DNA from: Aspidiotus rigidus
Taxonomy: Eukaryota; Arthropoda; Insecta; Hemiptera; Diaspididae
Reading direction: 5' to 3'
Length of the DNA stretch: 64,000 nucleotides
Assembly (NCBI GenBank): GCA_035079385.1
Contig: JAVHKY010000034.1
Span: 4,712,001 to 4,776,000 of the forward strand
Part shown: positions 34,231 to 44,828 of the stretch, one piece after another
Position numbering within the stretch: position 1 is the first letter of the stretch
Layout of the letters: every line of letters begins with the position of its first letter
Made by a program: the position numbers and the translations under genes
Notes under the pieces: generated by a model
What the model saw: only the letters and a program-made list of their open reading frames with translations
Database searches by the model: none
What the model was told of the DNA's origin: nothing

Positions 34231-37200
34231 AAACCATACAATAATCAGATTTCCCTAATTTTGTATCCTTGGATTGATAACATTGCTGGAACTGAACCTT
34301 GGAAAATTTCTGCAGACTGTAAATCCAAATTGGAGGAGTGGAAAAACTACATTAATGTAGTCGATTTACAGAGGATATCTTCACCTTGGTTTGTATACCA
34401 TTTCATTGCTTGACATAGTGCGCGCACTTTTTCCCAAAAATAAATCTAATTTTTCACCGATGTTCCCTATTAAATACTTTCCCAACATATTTGCCCGTTG
34501 TGTGCTTGTATTTTTTAAAACGATCGATCAAATCCTCGCCAGTTGAGAAGAATAACAAAAGTAAGGATCTTGGCAGTGTACACTTTATTTCTGGGTTCAC
34601 CATTTGGTTCCCTCGATATAGGTGCGCATGAAGTACAGTTCATTTACTGCCTACAGAGCGCCGTCACTAAGGTATCAGCTCTGTAGGCCCCGATTACCAA
34701 GATATCCACATTCAAAATTTGAACTAGCAGACATGTGCGCACCAACACACAGCCACATTCTGGCCTATAGCAAACTGTTACCAGAGTAGCAGTTTAGGTA
34801 AGTGTCACATACAGACAGTTGGATGGGTGCGTATGAGGAACCGTTACATTCCAGCCTGCGTTAAACTATTACTGGGGCAGCAGCTCGATACGCTGACGAC
34901 CCCCTCACGTTTAATAAACATCTTCAATTGGATGTTGACAATTTGTAAACAATGTACAGTTAAACTCTGGCCTATTACATAAGGCAGCAGTTCTGTAGAT
35001 TCTTGTCACATACGGACAGGCTGAATGCTCATGACGTAAAAATTGTGTACATTCTAGTCAACAAAACGCGTTTATTAGGCTGAACAGCAGCTCTGTACAC
35101 TTCCGTAACTAAAAGATCCGCATCCAAAGTCAAACGTGCACAACTTACTGCTACGTACTAGTCAATAGCAAACTACTACCAGGATGTAGGAACTGTATGA
35201 TCTTGACACCAAATGATGAACGTTATTAGATTTACAACAACTGATGAGGAAATGATGGCGGATACTCTTTCACCCACTTCATCCTAGAACCTTGTAAACG
35301 AGGGAAAATGAAGTGAAAATTCAAAAATTTCATAGAGAATTTCTCAACTTAAATTCTCATGTCTATGTCACTGTATGACATGGACCGTACATTCATTCTT
35401 CCAGATCCATTTCCTTCAGGTGACTTATCTGGCCATCATATGCATTTCCCATAACTCAAATCCAAATCCTAGCCAAACCGGGCCCGTTCATTACAATCTC
35501 AAAAATAAGGATCTCCGTAATGTACCTTTTGTTTCCGGGTTCACCATTTGGTTCCCTCAATGTACATAAATAGGTAGGTGGATGGGTGCGCACGACGTAC
35601 AGCTACGTTCCAGCCTACAGCACGCTGTTACTGGGGCAGCAGCTCTGTAGGCCCCCATCACCAAGAGATCCACATTCAAAGTTGGAACTAGACAAGTGCG
35701 CATAACGTACAGCTACATTCTGGCCTATAGTAAACTATTACCAGGGATGCAGATCTGCAGGTCCTTGTCACCAAATATTGAATGTAAACATATTCTGGCC
35801 AACTGCTACGGAAATGAACATCGAGATTTCTACCTTTCTTGAATCTACTCAATGTGACATTGATGGAGGATTTTTTCACATAAATTCTGATGCCACATCA
35901 TTGGTTAATATGGGCGTGAACTCAATTGTCACATGAATACTACAACATAATCTACAAACATATCGGCCGTTGTCTGAAATTCAAATCCTTGCCACTTGAC
36001 TACAATCTCAAAAATAGGGATCTCTGAAGAGTACCTTTTGTTTCCGGGTTCACCATTTGGTTCCCTCAATGTACATAATATACAAAGGTGGATGGGTGCG
36101 CATGACGTACAGCTACGTTCCAGCCTACAGCACGCTGTTACTGGGGCAGCAGCTCTGTAGGCCCCCATCGTTAAGAGATCCACATTCACAGTTGGAACTA
36201 GACAAGTGCGCATAACGTACAGCTACTTTCTGGCCTATAGTAAAGTATTACCAGGGAAGCAGGTCTGTAGGTCCTTATCACCAAACAATGAATGTTAATA
36301 TATTCTGGACAACTGTCGAGGAAATGAATGTTGAGAGATTTCTACCCCCATTTGAATCTAACCAATGTCACATTGATGGAGGATTTTTGCACATAAATTC
36401 TGATGTCACGTCATTGCTTGATATGGGCGCGCACTCAATAGTCACATTAATACTACAAAATATTTTACAAGAATATTGGCCGTTGTCCCAAATTCAAATC
36501 CTTACCAGTTGACAGCAATTTCAAGATTAGGGACCTCTGAAGTGTACCTTCTGTTTCCGGGTTCACCATTTGGTTTCCTCATTGTACATATGGATAGTTG
36601 GATGGGTGCGCATGACGTACAGCTACGTTCCAGCCTACAGCACGCTGTTACTGGGGCAGCAGCTCTGTAGGCCCCCATCACCAAGAGATCCACATTCAAA
36701 ATTGGAATTAGACAAGTGCGCATAACGTACAGCTACATTCTGGCCTATAGTAAACTATTACCAGGGATGCAGGTCTGTAGGTCCTTGTCACCAAATAATG
36801 AATGTAAACATATTCTGGCCAACTGCTAGGGAAATGAATATTGAGATTTCTACCTTTCTTGAATCTACTCAATGCAGTAAAAAATGTTCAGCCAATTTGT
36901 GTGGGATTTCTTGACTTATATGACATTTCTGGACATGGTGCGCACAATCTTTTTGAAAATAAAACTCCGAATTTCCCCCAAAATGTCTTTCGTGAATTAC
37001 ATGTATAGGTCAAAACTCAAATCACCATCCTTGCCAGTTGACTACAATCTCAAAAATAGGGACCTCTGAAGTGTACCTTCCGTTTCCGGGTTCACCATTT
37101 GGTTCCCTCAATGTACATATGGATAGTTGGATGGGTGCGCATGACGTACAGCTACGTTCCAGCCTACAGCACGCTGTTACTGGGGCAGCAGCTCTGTAGG

Positions 37201-37340
37201 CCCCCATCGCCAAGAGATCCACATTCAAAATTGGAACTAGACAAGTGCGCATAACGTACAGCTACATTCTGGCCTAAAGTAAACTATTACCAGGGATGCA
37301 GATCTGTAGGTCCTTGTCACCAAATAATGAATGTTACTAT
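34230..37340 (+). repeat. satellite-like tandem repeat of about 510 bp (array 2)
   Basis: The word CCATTTGGTT(C/T)CCTC occurs at about 34600, 35544, 36053, 36566 and 37095, giving spacings of about 509, 513 and 529 bp for the last four copies. Each unit carries GGGTGCGCATGACGTACAGC, CTGTTACTGGGGCAGCAGC and TCTGTAGGTCCTTGTCACC in the same order. The leftmost copy is more diverged. Each good unit leaves an open minus-strand frame (36213-35929, 36723-36502, 37252-37022) with a common AYRAAAPVTACCRLERSCTS core. Array 1 at 8.3-10.4 kb is the same family. Function unknown. Confidence 0.85.
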
Positions 37341-38030
37341 AGTTTTGACGACTGCCAAGGAGATGAATCTTGAGATATTTCAAAGTCATGTCATGGACTT
37401 GAAATACCGTGATAATCAAGCTTATTTTATGCAGAATCTCGCTCCTATTTTACGGATATTCTGCCAAAAAAAAATCAGGAAACTTAAAGATCGGAATATT
37501 GTAATACAAAGACTCCTTCCCGCCCTCTCTATAGAAAAGTCAAAAATTGGGAAGTTGGAAAAATTTGGGAAATCGAATTATTGTATGGCGTAGACAAATG
37601 GTTCAATGGGATACCATAAAGATAAAGCCTGTTTGAAGATGTTGGAAAAAATGAAATAGGTTTTTATCAAATTCAAAATGAGAACAATTTTCGCTGAATC
37701 TTAGAATTTACTCTTCTTCCGTGGACACATTTTTTCCAAAACATAATTTCTAGTAATAAATGTGAGGATACCCGATTTAATCAATTCAAGCTAGTGAACA
37801 ATCACAAATTATACTCCGTAGTACCAACTTTCACTCATTCTGCTTTTAAAAATAGCACTACTTGCTCGTAAAGCTAGAAAGTGATATCGTTTGCTTTGTG
37901 AGTGAGGGAATCTAATTGATGCGTCTTTTTTTTCTTTTTCTTTTTTCTGGGGAATTTTTCTAGTACGTATGTACAATGTTGGAATCGACTTGAAAGACTG
38001 AAATCGGTACCATGGTCTTCTAAAGGGTAG
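37340..38030. other. no recognisable feature
   Basis: An open frame at 37327-37593 extends out of the satellite and has no motif. The rest shows no repeats or coding pattern. Confidence 0.3.
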
Positions 38031-38170
38031 ACTACCTGACACAACAAAATATCTGGCATTCTCTCCGTCAATTGAACAAGACAGAGGCCGCCAAGCTCCT
38101 CAGTACTCGGGTTTATTGCATTTCTAGAATCATAATTTGTGGTAATTCGTTCACAATGAAGCCATTTTCA
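38030..38170 (+). repeat. dispersed repeat shared with 11735-11880
   Basis: Shares TCAATTGAACAAG and CTCCTCAGTAC with the earlier copy. The minus-strand frame 38295-38113 next to it is polar, with a TKKHMLTMEEKAKAEEF helix-like segment, and may be part of the same unidentified unit. Confidence 0.45.
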
Positions 38171-38509
38171 TGCTTGAATTCCTCAGCCTTCGCTTTCTCT
38201 TCCATAGTCAACATGTGTTTCTTTGTAAGGGATGTTGCAAGCTCATTCAACCTAAGTCGTTTTTTACCTACAGCAGCCAAATATTTGAGATGCAAGAACC
38301 TCTTCTCTCAAATACTGGTAGCATCTTACAAACAACATAAACAACAGCGAAAAAAGTCAGACTCCTCATGAAAATCATCAAAAATGATGGTCTCTATAGT
38401 TCTGATTTCTGGAAAAACTTCAATCATCCTCTTCTTGACTGTGCGGATGAGCACAGTTTCGACACCATTGATAAGTCAATTTAAATTTTGTATTTTCTCC
38501 TAGTCTCAT

Positions 38510-38990
38510 GAATTTGGAGCACTATATCAGGAGAGGGGTACCGGAAACAAAACGGGAACCGGATTCGACCATTCATTTTTGTCCTCAAGATCCGAATCTT
38601 CTTTTTCTGTTGAGAACGAGAACGGGATCGCTCAAAAATGAAGGACCCTTCGAGAAACAGCTGATTGCTCTGGAGAAAAGTGAAACATGAAAGATATACG
38701 TAATTTTTCAGCGCACTTACCAAAAGATCGTGCATTCAGTTTTCAATCGAATACCGGATACAGGAAGATCCTTTTGTCACAATCCAGAACGCGGAAAAAC
38801 CAGATCTTCTCTTCTACCAAGATCCACAGCCCATGAGATTTGGATCGTTTTCCTGGAACCTGAAAGATACGGATCTTTTTCTTTGGTTACTCGCATTTAG
38901 AAAGCAAAAGATAGTGTTTCTGTTTTCCCGTAATCATCAGGAGCCTAAAAGAACATGAACAAATATTCTCAACGGTTCCCAGCCTTGAAC
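38510..38990 (-). repeat. dispersed repeat D, copy 2 (inverted)
   Basis: Reverse complement of 33168-33640 over most of its length, with mismatches; the copies lie 5 kb apart in opposite orientation around satellite array 2. Confidence 0.65.
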
Positions 38991-38999
38991 AAATGATAT

Positions 39000-39700
39000 T
39001 GAATTACAACAATAATTTGAATACGACACCAAGATGAATCCTCCGTCTCTCCTTTTTGAACCTCAGGCTATCTTCCTCTGTCTCAAAACCATCTGAAACT
39101 CCTAGATCTCACAAACTTAGGGCCCAATCCTCATCCACACAAACCGATCATCTCTATGAACATTCATGGACATTTGCTCAGGTCCTCCCTCTGTTCAACG
39201 TACGCACTTACAACGTCACTCTCTCACTGACACCATGAAAAATTAATTGTATATAAATTCTAAAACAGTCAATCACAATGTCTGCCGAGCTGTAACCACT
39301 CTAACGGATACACATCTCATCCCTTTACCTCTCTCGACCTGAGGAACAATTTTCCTGACCTCACAGCTAAAACTGGATCCAACATTGGCAAGATCAAACA
39401 CACCTCAAATCTTCAACCAGCCCACGTCCATCGGCCAATCGTAAACCTCAACATCAAGAAATCCCGCCAACTCAACAATAAATTGAACATACCCGCATTT
39501 CTCACGGACATTTACTCATACCTTTCGTCTTTCCCTCTGACATAATTTTATCGCCCTTTGTCGCCATTCACACTCTGAAGCACTAAACAACTCCTCGCAA
39601 CATCCCGACAATATCTTTCAATACCTCTCTGCAGCAAAATCACCCCCTCTCATACAACTATTCCTCTCCATCTGCATAACTATATATGATCATGCTAAAC

Positions 39701-39735
<35 letters not shown>
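39000..39735 (+). mobile_element. probable LINE 3' end with poly(A) tail
   Basis: The C/T-rich, ORF-poor sequence resembles the decayed LINE coding tails elsewhere in the window (45.8-47.1 kb, 57.6-59 kb) and stops at a run of about 30 A residues (39704-39735). I cannot name a domain, so the call rests on texture and the tail. Confidence 0.4.
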
Positions 39736-39737
<2 letters not shown>

Positions 39738-40149
39738 TGATAATAATAACAATAATGATGAACAAAAGAAAATATTGAGATACAGGATCAAAAACTAATA
39801 GCAGTCCTCATGGCCAAAGAATAATACGAGTATTATCCTTATTGACCAAGAAGACGAAAATTGCACTTTTGGAAAATTACAACAAAAAAAAAAAAAAACG
39901 ACGAAAATTAAGAAAATGCTGCGTAAAAATAAAATTCAAGTCTCGAGTAACGTCACAAAATATCTTCCACTTTTTTTACCTTCACAAAACAACTCGGCAT
40001 TATAATAAATTTCGAAGTACTTTCGTTACACAGCCCGCACCAAACGGGATGCAGTTTCGTGTTTAGAACCTGATTAGCGTTAAAGGTAAGAGAACAACCA
40101 ATGATGGGAACACTTCCCGGAAATTTTTCAAAAATGCGAAAGAAAGTGC

Positions 40150-40487
40150 GAAGATAGGTGGGGTAGATTTGGAGCTGATTCGATGATTTGGGAATATCGC
40201 TACAGTCCTCAACAGTGAACGAAAAATAAACCTGGATAAATTTGAAGAGTATGCTTTAGACACCGATAAATTGTATGTTAATTTGTATCCATGGCACCCT
40301 GCCTCCAAGTAGCCACAAAATTTTGAACCACGGGAAAGACATCATAAGGGCAGCCCTGCTTCCTATTGGTAAATCTAAATTATATCAATCTATAGGTCCA
40401 ACTTTTTGACATGTTCCATGTCTTTTCTCTCGCCGGACCCCGATTTTGAAACTCGCGAGTACACCCCCCGTAGTAATAATAATTAAT

Positions 40488-40518
<31 letters not shown>

Positions 40519-41420
40519 AATTAATTAATAATTAAATAATTAAATAAATAAATGATTAAATAATTAATTAATTAATAATTAAATAATTGATATAATTATT
40601 ATAATTAATATTTAGAAAATCTCTACCCCGTGGGTGATTCAGAAATTCGCGAGTACACCCCGCGTAATAATAATAAATAATTAATTAATTAATTAATAAT
40701 TAAATATTTAAATAAATAAATAATTAATATAATTAATAATTAGAAAATTTTCTTAGTCCCTCTTCCTATCATATAAGGCTGGATAGTCGAAATTTTTCCA
40801 AGTCCCCTAGACTTGAATTGTCTCATACCATTCCAATACAACAGCGAGACAGGGGGCGAACGAGCGGAACGAGTTCGCGCTACCTCATATTTCTCATAGA
40901 AGACTTATAGGACGCCAAGATAGGTAAAGGGGTAAACGAATAATATCTCACGAACACTTGACCTAGTAGAAGCCTAGACTGAAATATTTCAAGATGACTG
41001 ATAAAATATAAAAGACATGGAACATGATTTTCATTTATTTGGCTATGCCAGAAAATTTTTTATAATGACTAGACTTGAAAGTATCATCGTTTTTATAGAA
41101 AAATATCGGTTGTTTTAAGAATAAATTGTTGTGGACGTGTCGACTTTTATTTTCATAGTTTTTTTTACTTCAATTGTGAATGAAATATTTGTGCTATAGG
41201 TCAATTAAGTGAAGAAGCTGCAGAAGTACGGAATAGAGAGTTTCAAATATTTGGAGCGTGTGATAGTAGGAGAGCTCACGACAAGCTTCTAATACGGATA
41301 TTTTGAATATGCTGCTGATTACATCAGATCCGTTCATCTTATCTCTGAAACATGAGTCTGTTGTTGCAAAATCCTCGTACAATAAGGTGGTGCAATCTCT
41401 TTTCGAGGGCACCGCGGTAC
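40150..41420 (+). pseudogene. transposase-like gene relic split by an insertion
   Basis: The left part near 40320-40376 reads a HGKDIIRAALLPIG block; the right part from about 41169 reads IGQLSEEAAEVRNREFQ, then after frameshifts NMLLITSDPFILSL (about 41308-41350). These blocks occur together in a protein common in arthropod genomes (HGxxII..ALxPIGQLSEEAxEARN). About 790 bp (40377-41165) separates them. Stops are present. The family name is uncertain and the domain order is from memory of related arthropod sequences. Confidence 0.5.
40377..41165. mobile_element. insertion in the transposase-like relic, with AT microsatellite
   Basis: CATGTTCCATGTCTTTT (about 40411) is matched in inverted form by AAAAGACATGGAACATG (41010-41026). 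Between them are ATAA/ATTA microsatellite blocks (40470-40610 and 40665-40745), each preceded by CGCGAGTACACCCC, and one unit like the 45-bp minisatellite (40758-40800). The block 40848-41070 is repeated at 43190-43405. The element is unclassified. Confidence 0.5.
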
Positions 41421-41499
41421 TTGCTCGATTTCTCCTATCCTCACACGTCGTGATTGTCTACAAGATGACATCACCTTCTCATATTCTCATATGTTCATC

Positions 41500-41760
41500 T
41501 CTATTTTCTTCAGTTGCCTGAAGATGGTCAGCATCGCCTGTCCGAAACCGGTCGCTGTATACTCGATTTATTATCGCAAATTACTACTGGTTTTTTCATG
41601 ATTGTTCCAATTCTAATACTCATCTTTTTAACCTTCTTCGTAATTTTGATGATTTAAATTTTCGATTCAATTGTTTCTTTGACGTAATTTTTAGTTTTTT
41701 ACTTTAATTATATCGGACCAAAATTTAATTTTATATTGTAACTAATTTTATTTATTAATT
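41500..41760 (+). ncRNA. PLE 3'-end fragment with hammerhead-ribozyme motif
   Basis: CTGAAGA (41518-41524), a GGTCAG/CTGTCC stem II with one mismatch, GAAA (41544-41547), a two-base loop and GTC (41551-41553) make a full hammerhead core with the tiny stem III of PLEs. It precedes PLE copy 3 by 280 bp and belongs to a different PLE family than the tail at 43072. It could be the remains of an older element or the upstream terminal copy. Confidence 0.55.
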
Positions 41761-41797
41761 TTTACTGTTCTATTAATTTTCAACCCTCGCTTCTAAA

Positions 41798-42965
41798 TTG
41801 AAAACCTCATCTTCTCCTTCATCCTCCTCTCTCATATCCTTTGATGTTTCCAGCATGTATACTAATGTCCCAGTGGCCCTGAGCATTAATTACATGATGG
41901 ACCATCTCACTTCTAATAATATTCATCCGGACACCATCGCCGAGTTCCGGCCCTTGTTTCTTCCTGTCTCAGAAATAACCTCTGCTTCTATCAGAATACT
42001 CTCTACCAATTTCCTGATGGCCTCCCGATGGGTGCGCCCCTTTCTTCTCTTGTCGCTGACGTGTTTATGGACAAACTCGAATCTGATCTTCTTAACAACT
42101 CTATTCTCCCTCAACCTCACATTCTCTCTTGGTTTCGTTACGTCGACGACATTCTTCGTGTCTGGAATGGCTCTTCGTCCGATCTCGATTCCCTCGTCTC
42201 ACACTTAAATTCTATTCATCCTAACATCCAATTCCATCTCGAAACTGGCGGCCCCTCCATTTCTCTGCCTTATTTGCTTTCATTCACCGCCTTCTTGCTA
42301 TTCCCCTCTCACCTCGCGATTTCAATAAGGAGAAAGCCCACATCAGTGAGCTAGCGCGCCTCAATAACATCTCTATTAATATCGACCAGGCTATATCCAC
42401 GAAATCTTTGAAACGTGCCATGCAATCCGTCTCTTCCTCCCAGCGTACCCATTCTCCTCGTCGCTCTTCCTCCTGGGTTCGTCTGCCCTTCTTCGGCCCT
42501 ATTTCCTATAAGATGGCTCGCAGACTAGAATCCCATGGGTACCGCTGTTCTTTTTATCCCCTTCTCACTATAGGGCACTTATCTCCTCTCAAGGATAAAT
42601 TTTCTCCCGAAGAGTGCAGTGGAGTTTATCGCGCCAGGTGTACAGCTCCTAATTGCTCTGCTGTCTACATCGGCCAAACCGGTAGCACCCTGCGCGAACG
42701 TTCCTCCGAACACCGCTCTGCCTTCCGTCGGCAACTTCATGAAAAATCTGCCATCACCAAGCATTACTTCGATACTCACCACTCCTTTGACTCTGTTGAA
42801 TTCAAGCTCCTTCATAAGACAACTAAGGGCCGCCTTCTCAACAGACTCGAAGAAGTCGAAATAAATGCCGCAGCTTCCCTCTCAGGCGTTTCTCTCCTTA
42901 ATGATACGCGTTTCACCCTTGTTAACCCGTTTATTGCTCATATGTATAATCATGTTTCAACCTAA
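41798..42965 (+). pseudogene. PLE copy 3, RT and GIY-YIG, with frameshifts and a deletion
   Basis: The first frame has ISFDVSSMYTNVPVAL (motif A). A second frame (42028-) has PMGAPLSSLVADVFMDK (motif B, start one codon upstream) and SWFRYVDDILRVW (motif C with both Asp). A third (42340-42965) has the IPLSPRDFNKEKAHISELARL block and GIY-YIG: GVYRARCTAPNCSAVYIGQTGS, SSEHRSAF and RLEEVEINAAASL. About 50 residues between the motif D region and the IPL block are missing, and the DNA shows two shifts. The protein would be inactive. The GIY-YIG frame closely matches copy 4 at 52.0-51.8 kb. Confidence 0.85.
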
Positions 42966-43059
42966 AAATGACTTCATACTTTCTCCTCTTTCGCTTTCTT
43001 TCTCTTCCTTTCGCACTCTTGTCCACCGTTTGTAGTTTTTACATGTTTTTGTTTAATTC

Positions 43060-43120
43060 TTCGTCATTCACCTGATGATGTGTCGCACAGTCGGTACAAA
43101 ACACGTGTTGTGCATTTTAT
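43060..43120 (+). ncRNA. hammerhead-ribozyme-like motif in PLE copy 3 tail
   Basis: CTGATGA (43072-43078), stem II GTGTCG/CGGTAC, AAAAC for GAAAC (near 43098-43102), a four-base loop and GTT. CAC before the core can pair with GTG after it (stem I). The tail continues to TTACGTGATCGTAATTTATTTCTAC (about 43180), also found at 52.8 kb and inverted at 50.6 kb. Confidence 0.5.
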
Positions 43121-43189
43121 GATTAATTTTTCCATAAAAAAAAAATTTTTCACTCGTTACGTGATCGTAATTTATTTCTACATTACCAA

Positions 43190-43405
43190 GAAAGAGGGTG
43201 AACGAGCGCGGCGAGTGAGCCCCACAAGAGCTGATATCTCAAAATATTTCTCATACCAGATTTTCACGACGCCAAGAAAGGGGGCGAACGAGTAATATCT
43301 CACGAGCACTTAACCTAGTAGGAGCCTAGAATGACCGATAAAATATATACGAGACATGAAACATGATCTTCATTTATTTGGGTACGCCAGAAAATTTTAT
43401 CGTAA
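43190..43405 (+). repeat. direct repeat of 40848-41070, right of PLE copy 3
   Basis: Shares GGGGGCGAACGAG, AATATCTCACGA(A/G)CACTT, ACCTAGTAG(A/G)AGCCTAGA and TTCATTTATTTGG with the left copy. The pair frames PLE copy 3. Confidence 0.7.
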
Positions 43406-43808
43406 AAAGAAGCTTGAAATGATCAAGCTTTTAGACAGAAGTTAGAAGATTCATGAAATGATCAAGCTTTCGAAGTGGAGACAGAAGTTGGAAGATGCAA
43501 GGCATGGTAAATGTAGCATCTATATTCAAATTACACGACACAACAAAAAAAAAATTGAAAAATGCATGAATGAAAATATTATACGATTCTTAAAGTATTT
43601 TTTGGCTGAAATCTGAAGGTAGGTGCTCTCGTATAGACAACGTATGCGGCCAACGTCCCCCTCTACGGAGAGTGGACACCAGGAAGATCCCACAATATAC
43701 GTCTCAGTAATTCTATGTGGTGACCTTACACTCCTTACATCATCACACGAAAGGTAGGGTGAGACAGTTGGACCAAATTTCATATTCCTAATACCATATG
43801 AGGCAGCG

Positions 43809-44020
43809 CAGTGTTTCTCAACCTTCTTACATCGCGGCACATTCTTCCATGAGGCGATATATTCCTGCGGCACGGCATTTCCGAAACGCCAGATTGTATC
43901 CAATATTTTTATGTCACGTCTCTCCTACCTCCCTCTAATTTCAGGACTTGTGGCCATGCAAAATGGTGGTATGAGGCGTCAGCCCTCTTTCCCTATACTA
44001 TCGACGGGAGCTTTGACCCT
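43809..44020 (+). repeat. hAT-like terminus, second copy
   Basis: CAGTGTTTCTCAACCTTCTTACATCGCGGCACATTC-type sequence matches 14875-15090 closely in order and spacing. No transposase nearby. Confidence 0.55.
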
Positions 44021-44828
44021 CCGTCGTGACTCGAGAAAATTTCAAGTACCGCAACCAATACATGCAAAAGACTCTAGAATCTAGATGTTTCTTGCGTTTA
44101 CTGAGGAAGAATTTATTGAAAGCTGAGCTTTTTTGGTCACAGACCATTATGAAAGCAAATCAGAAACTAATTAACGAGACAAGAAAACAAGACAGATCAG
44201 GTGTTGGTGAGGATATCATAATTATTGAAGCAGACACTTTTTCGAAGACTGTATGAAAGTTTGAAAAATACAATCCAAAAATTAGATTTTAGGTGACACG
44301 GAATACGTACGAGTATGTCAAGTCGTAACATCATAAAACGTAACTCGGTAGAAAACTTTTTTCCATATTTTTTTTTTTTGCGAATACGTAGGACCTCTTG
44401 GCTTGCCGAGGTAAGAGCTCCATTGGTATAGCCCGGTTGAAGTGCGAAGATATTTGTCTCGTACATGGACAGTTCATGATCACCAAATGAGAACAATAAT
44501 AATTATTATAATGTTATCGACTTAAACAATCAACAAATACCAAGAATAGTCGAAAAAATATTAATCTATGCTGATAAGTTCAACTTTTATTGACGACCTT
44601 GCCAATACTGTTGAAAGTCATTTTTTATGAACGGTTCACGTTAATAAAAAAAAATACAACGAGCCTCTCACATAGTTCACGGATTTTACTATTGTCTTAT
44701 TGGAATGAATAGTTTACTTTGTAAAGCTGAGTCGTGGCTGGCACGACTATTAAGACTCAAACTCAGTAATAGCCTAGACGTTCTTTCTTCAGTGCCCAAA
44801 ATCTTGATCAAATTTTCTGAGTATCAAA
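44020..44828. other. upstream region of the secreted-protein gene
   Basis: No transposon motif is recognised. It should hold the promoter and 5' UTR of the gene starting at 44829, but I see no convincing TATA box or other defined element. Confidence 0.3.

Noticed and set aside
35235..35260. CTGATGAGGAAA as a hammerhead core
   Set aside because: There is no stem II between the two boxes, so no hammerhead can form.
34230..37340. CRISPR-like array
   Set aside because: Units are about 510 bp and diverged, with no short direct repeats and unique spacers; the genome is eukaryotic.
39704..39735. Poly(A) run as an assembly artefact
   Set aside because: Its position at the end of LINE-like sequence makes a retroposon tail more likely, though this is not proven.
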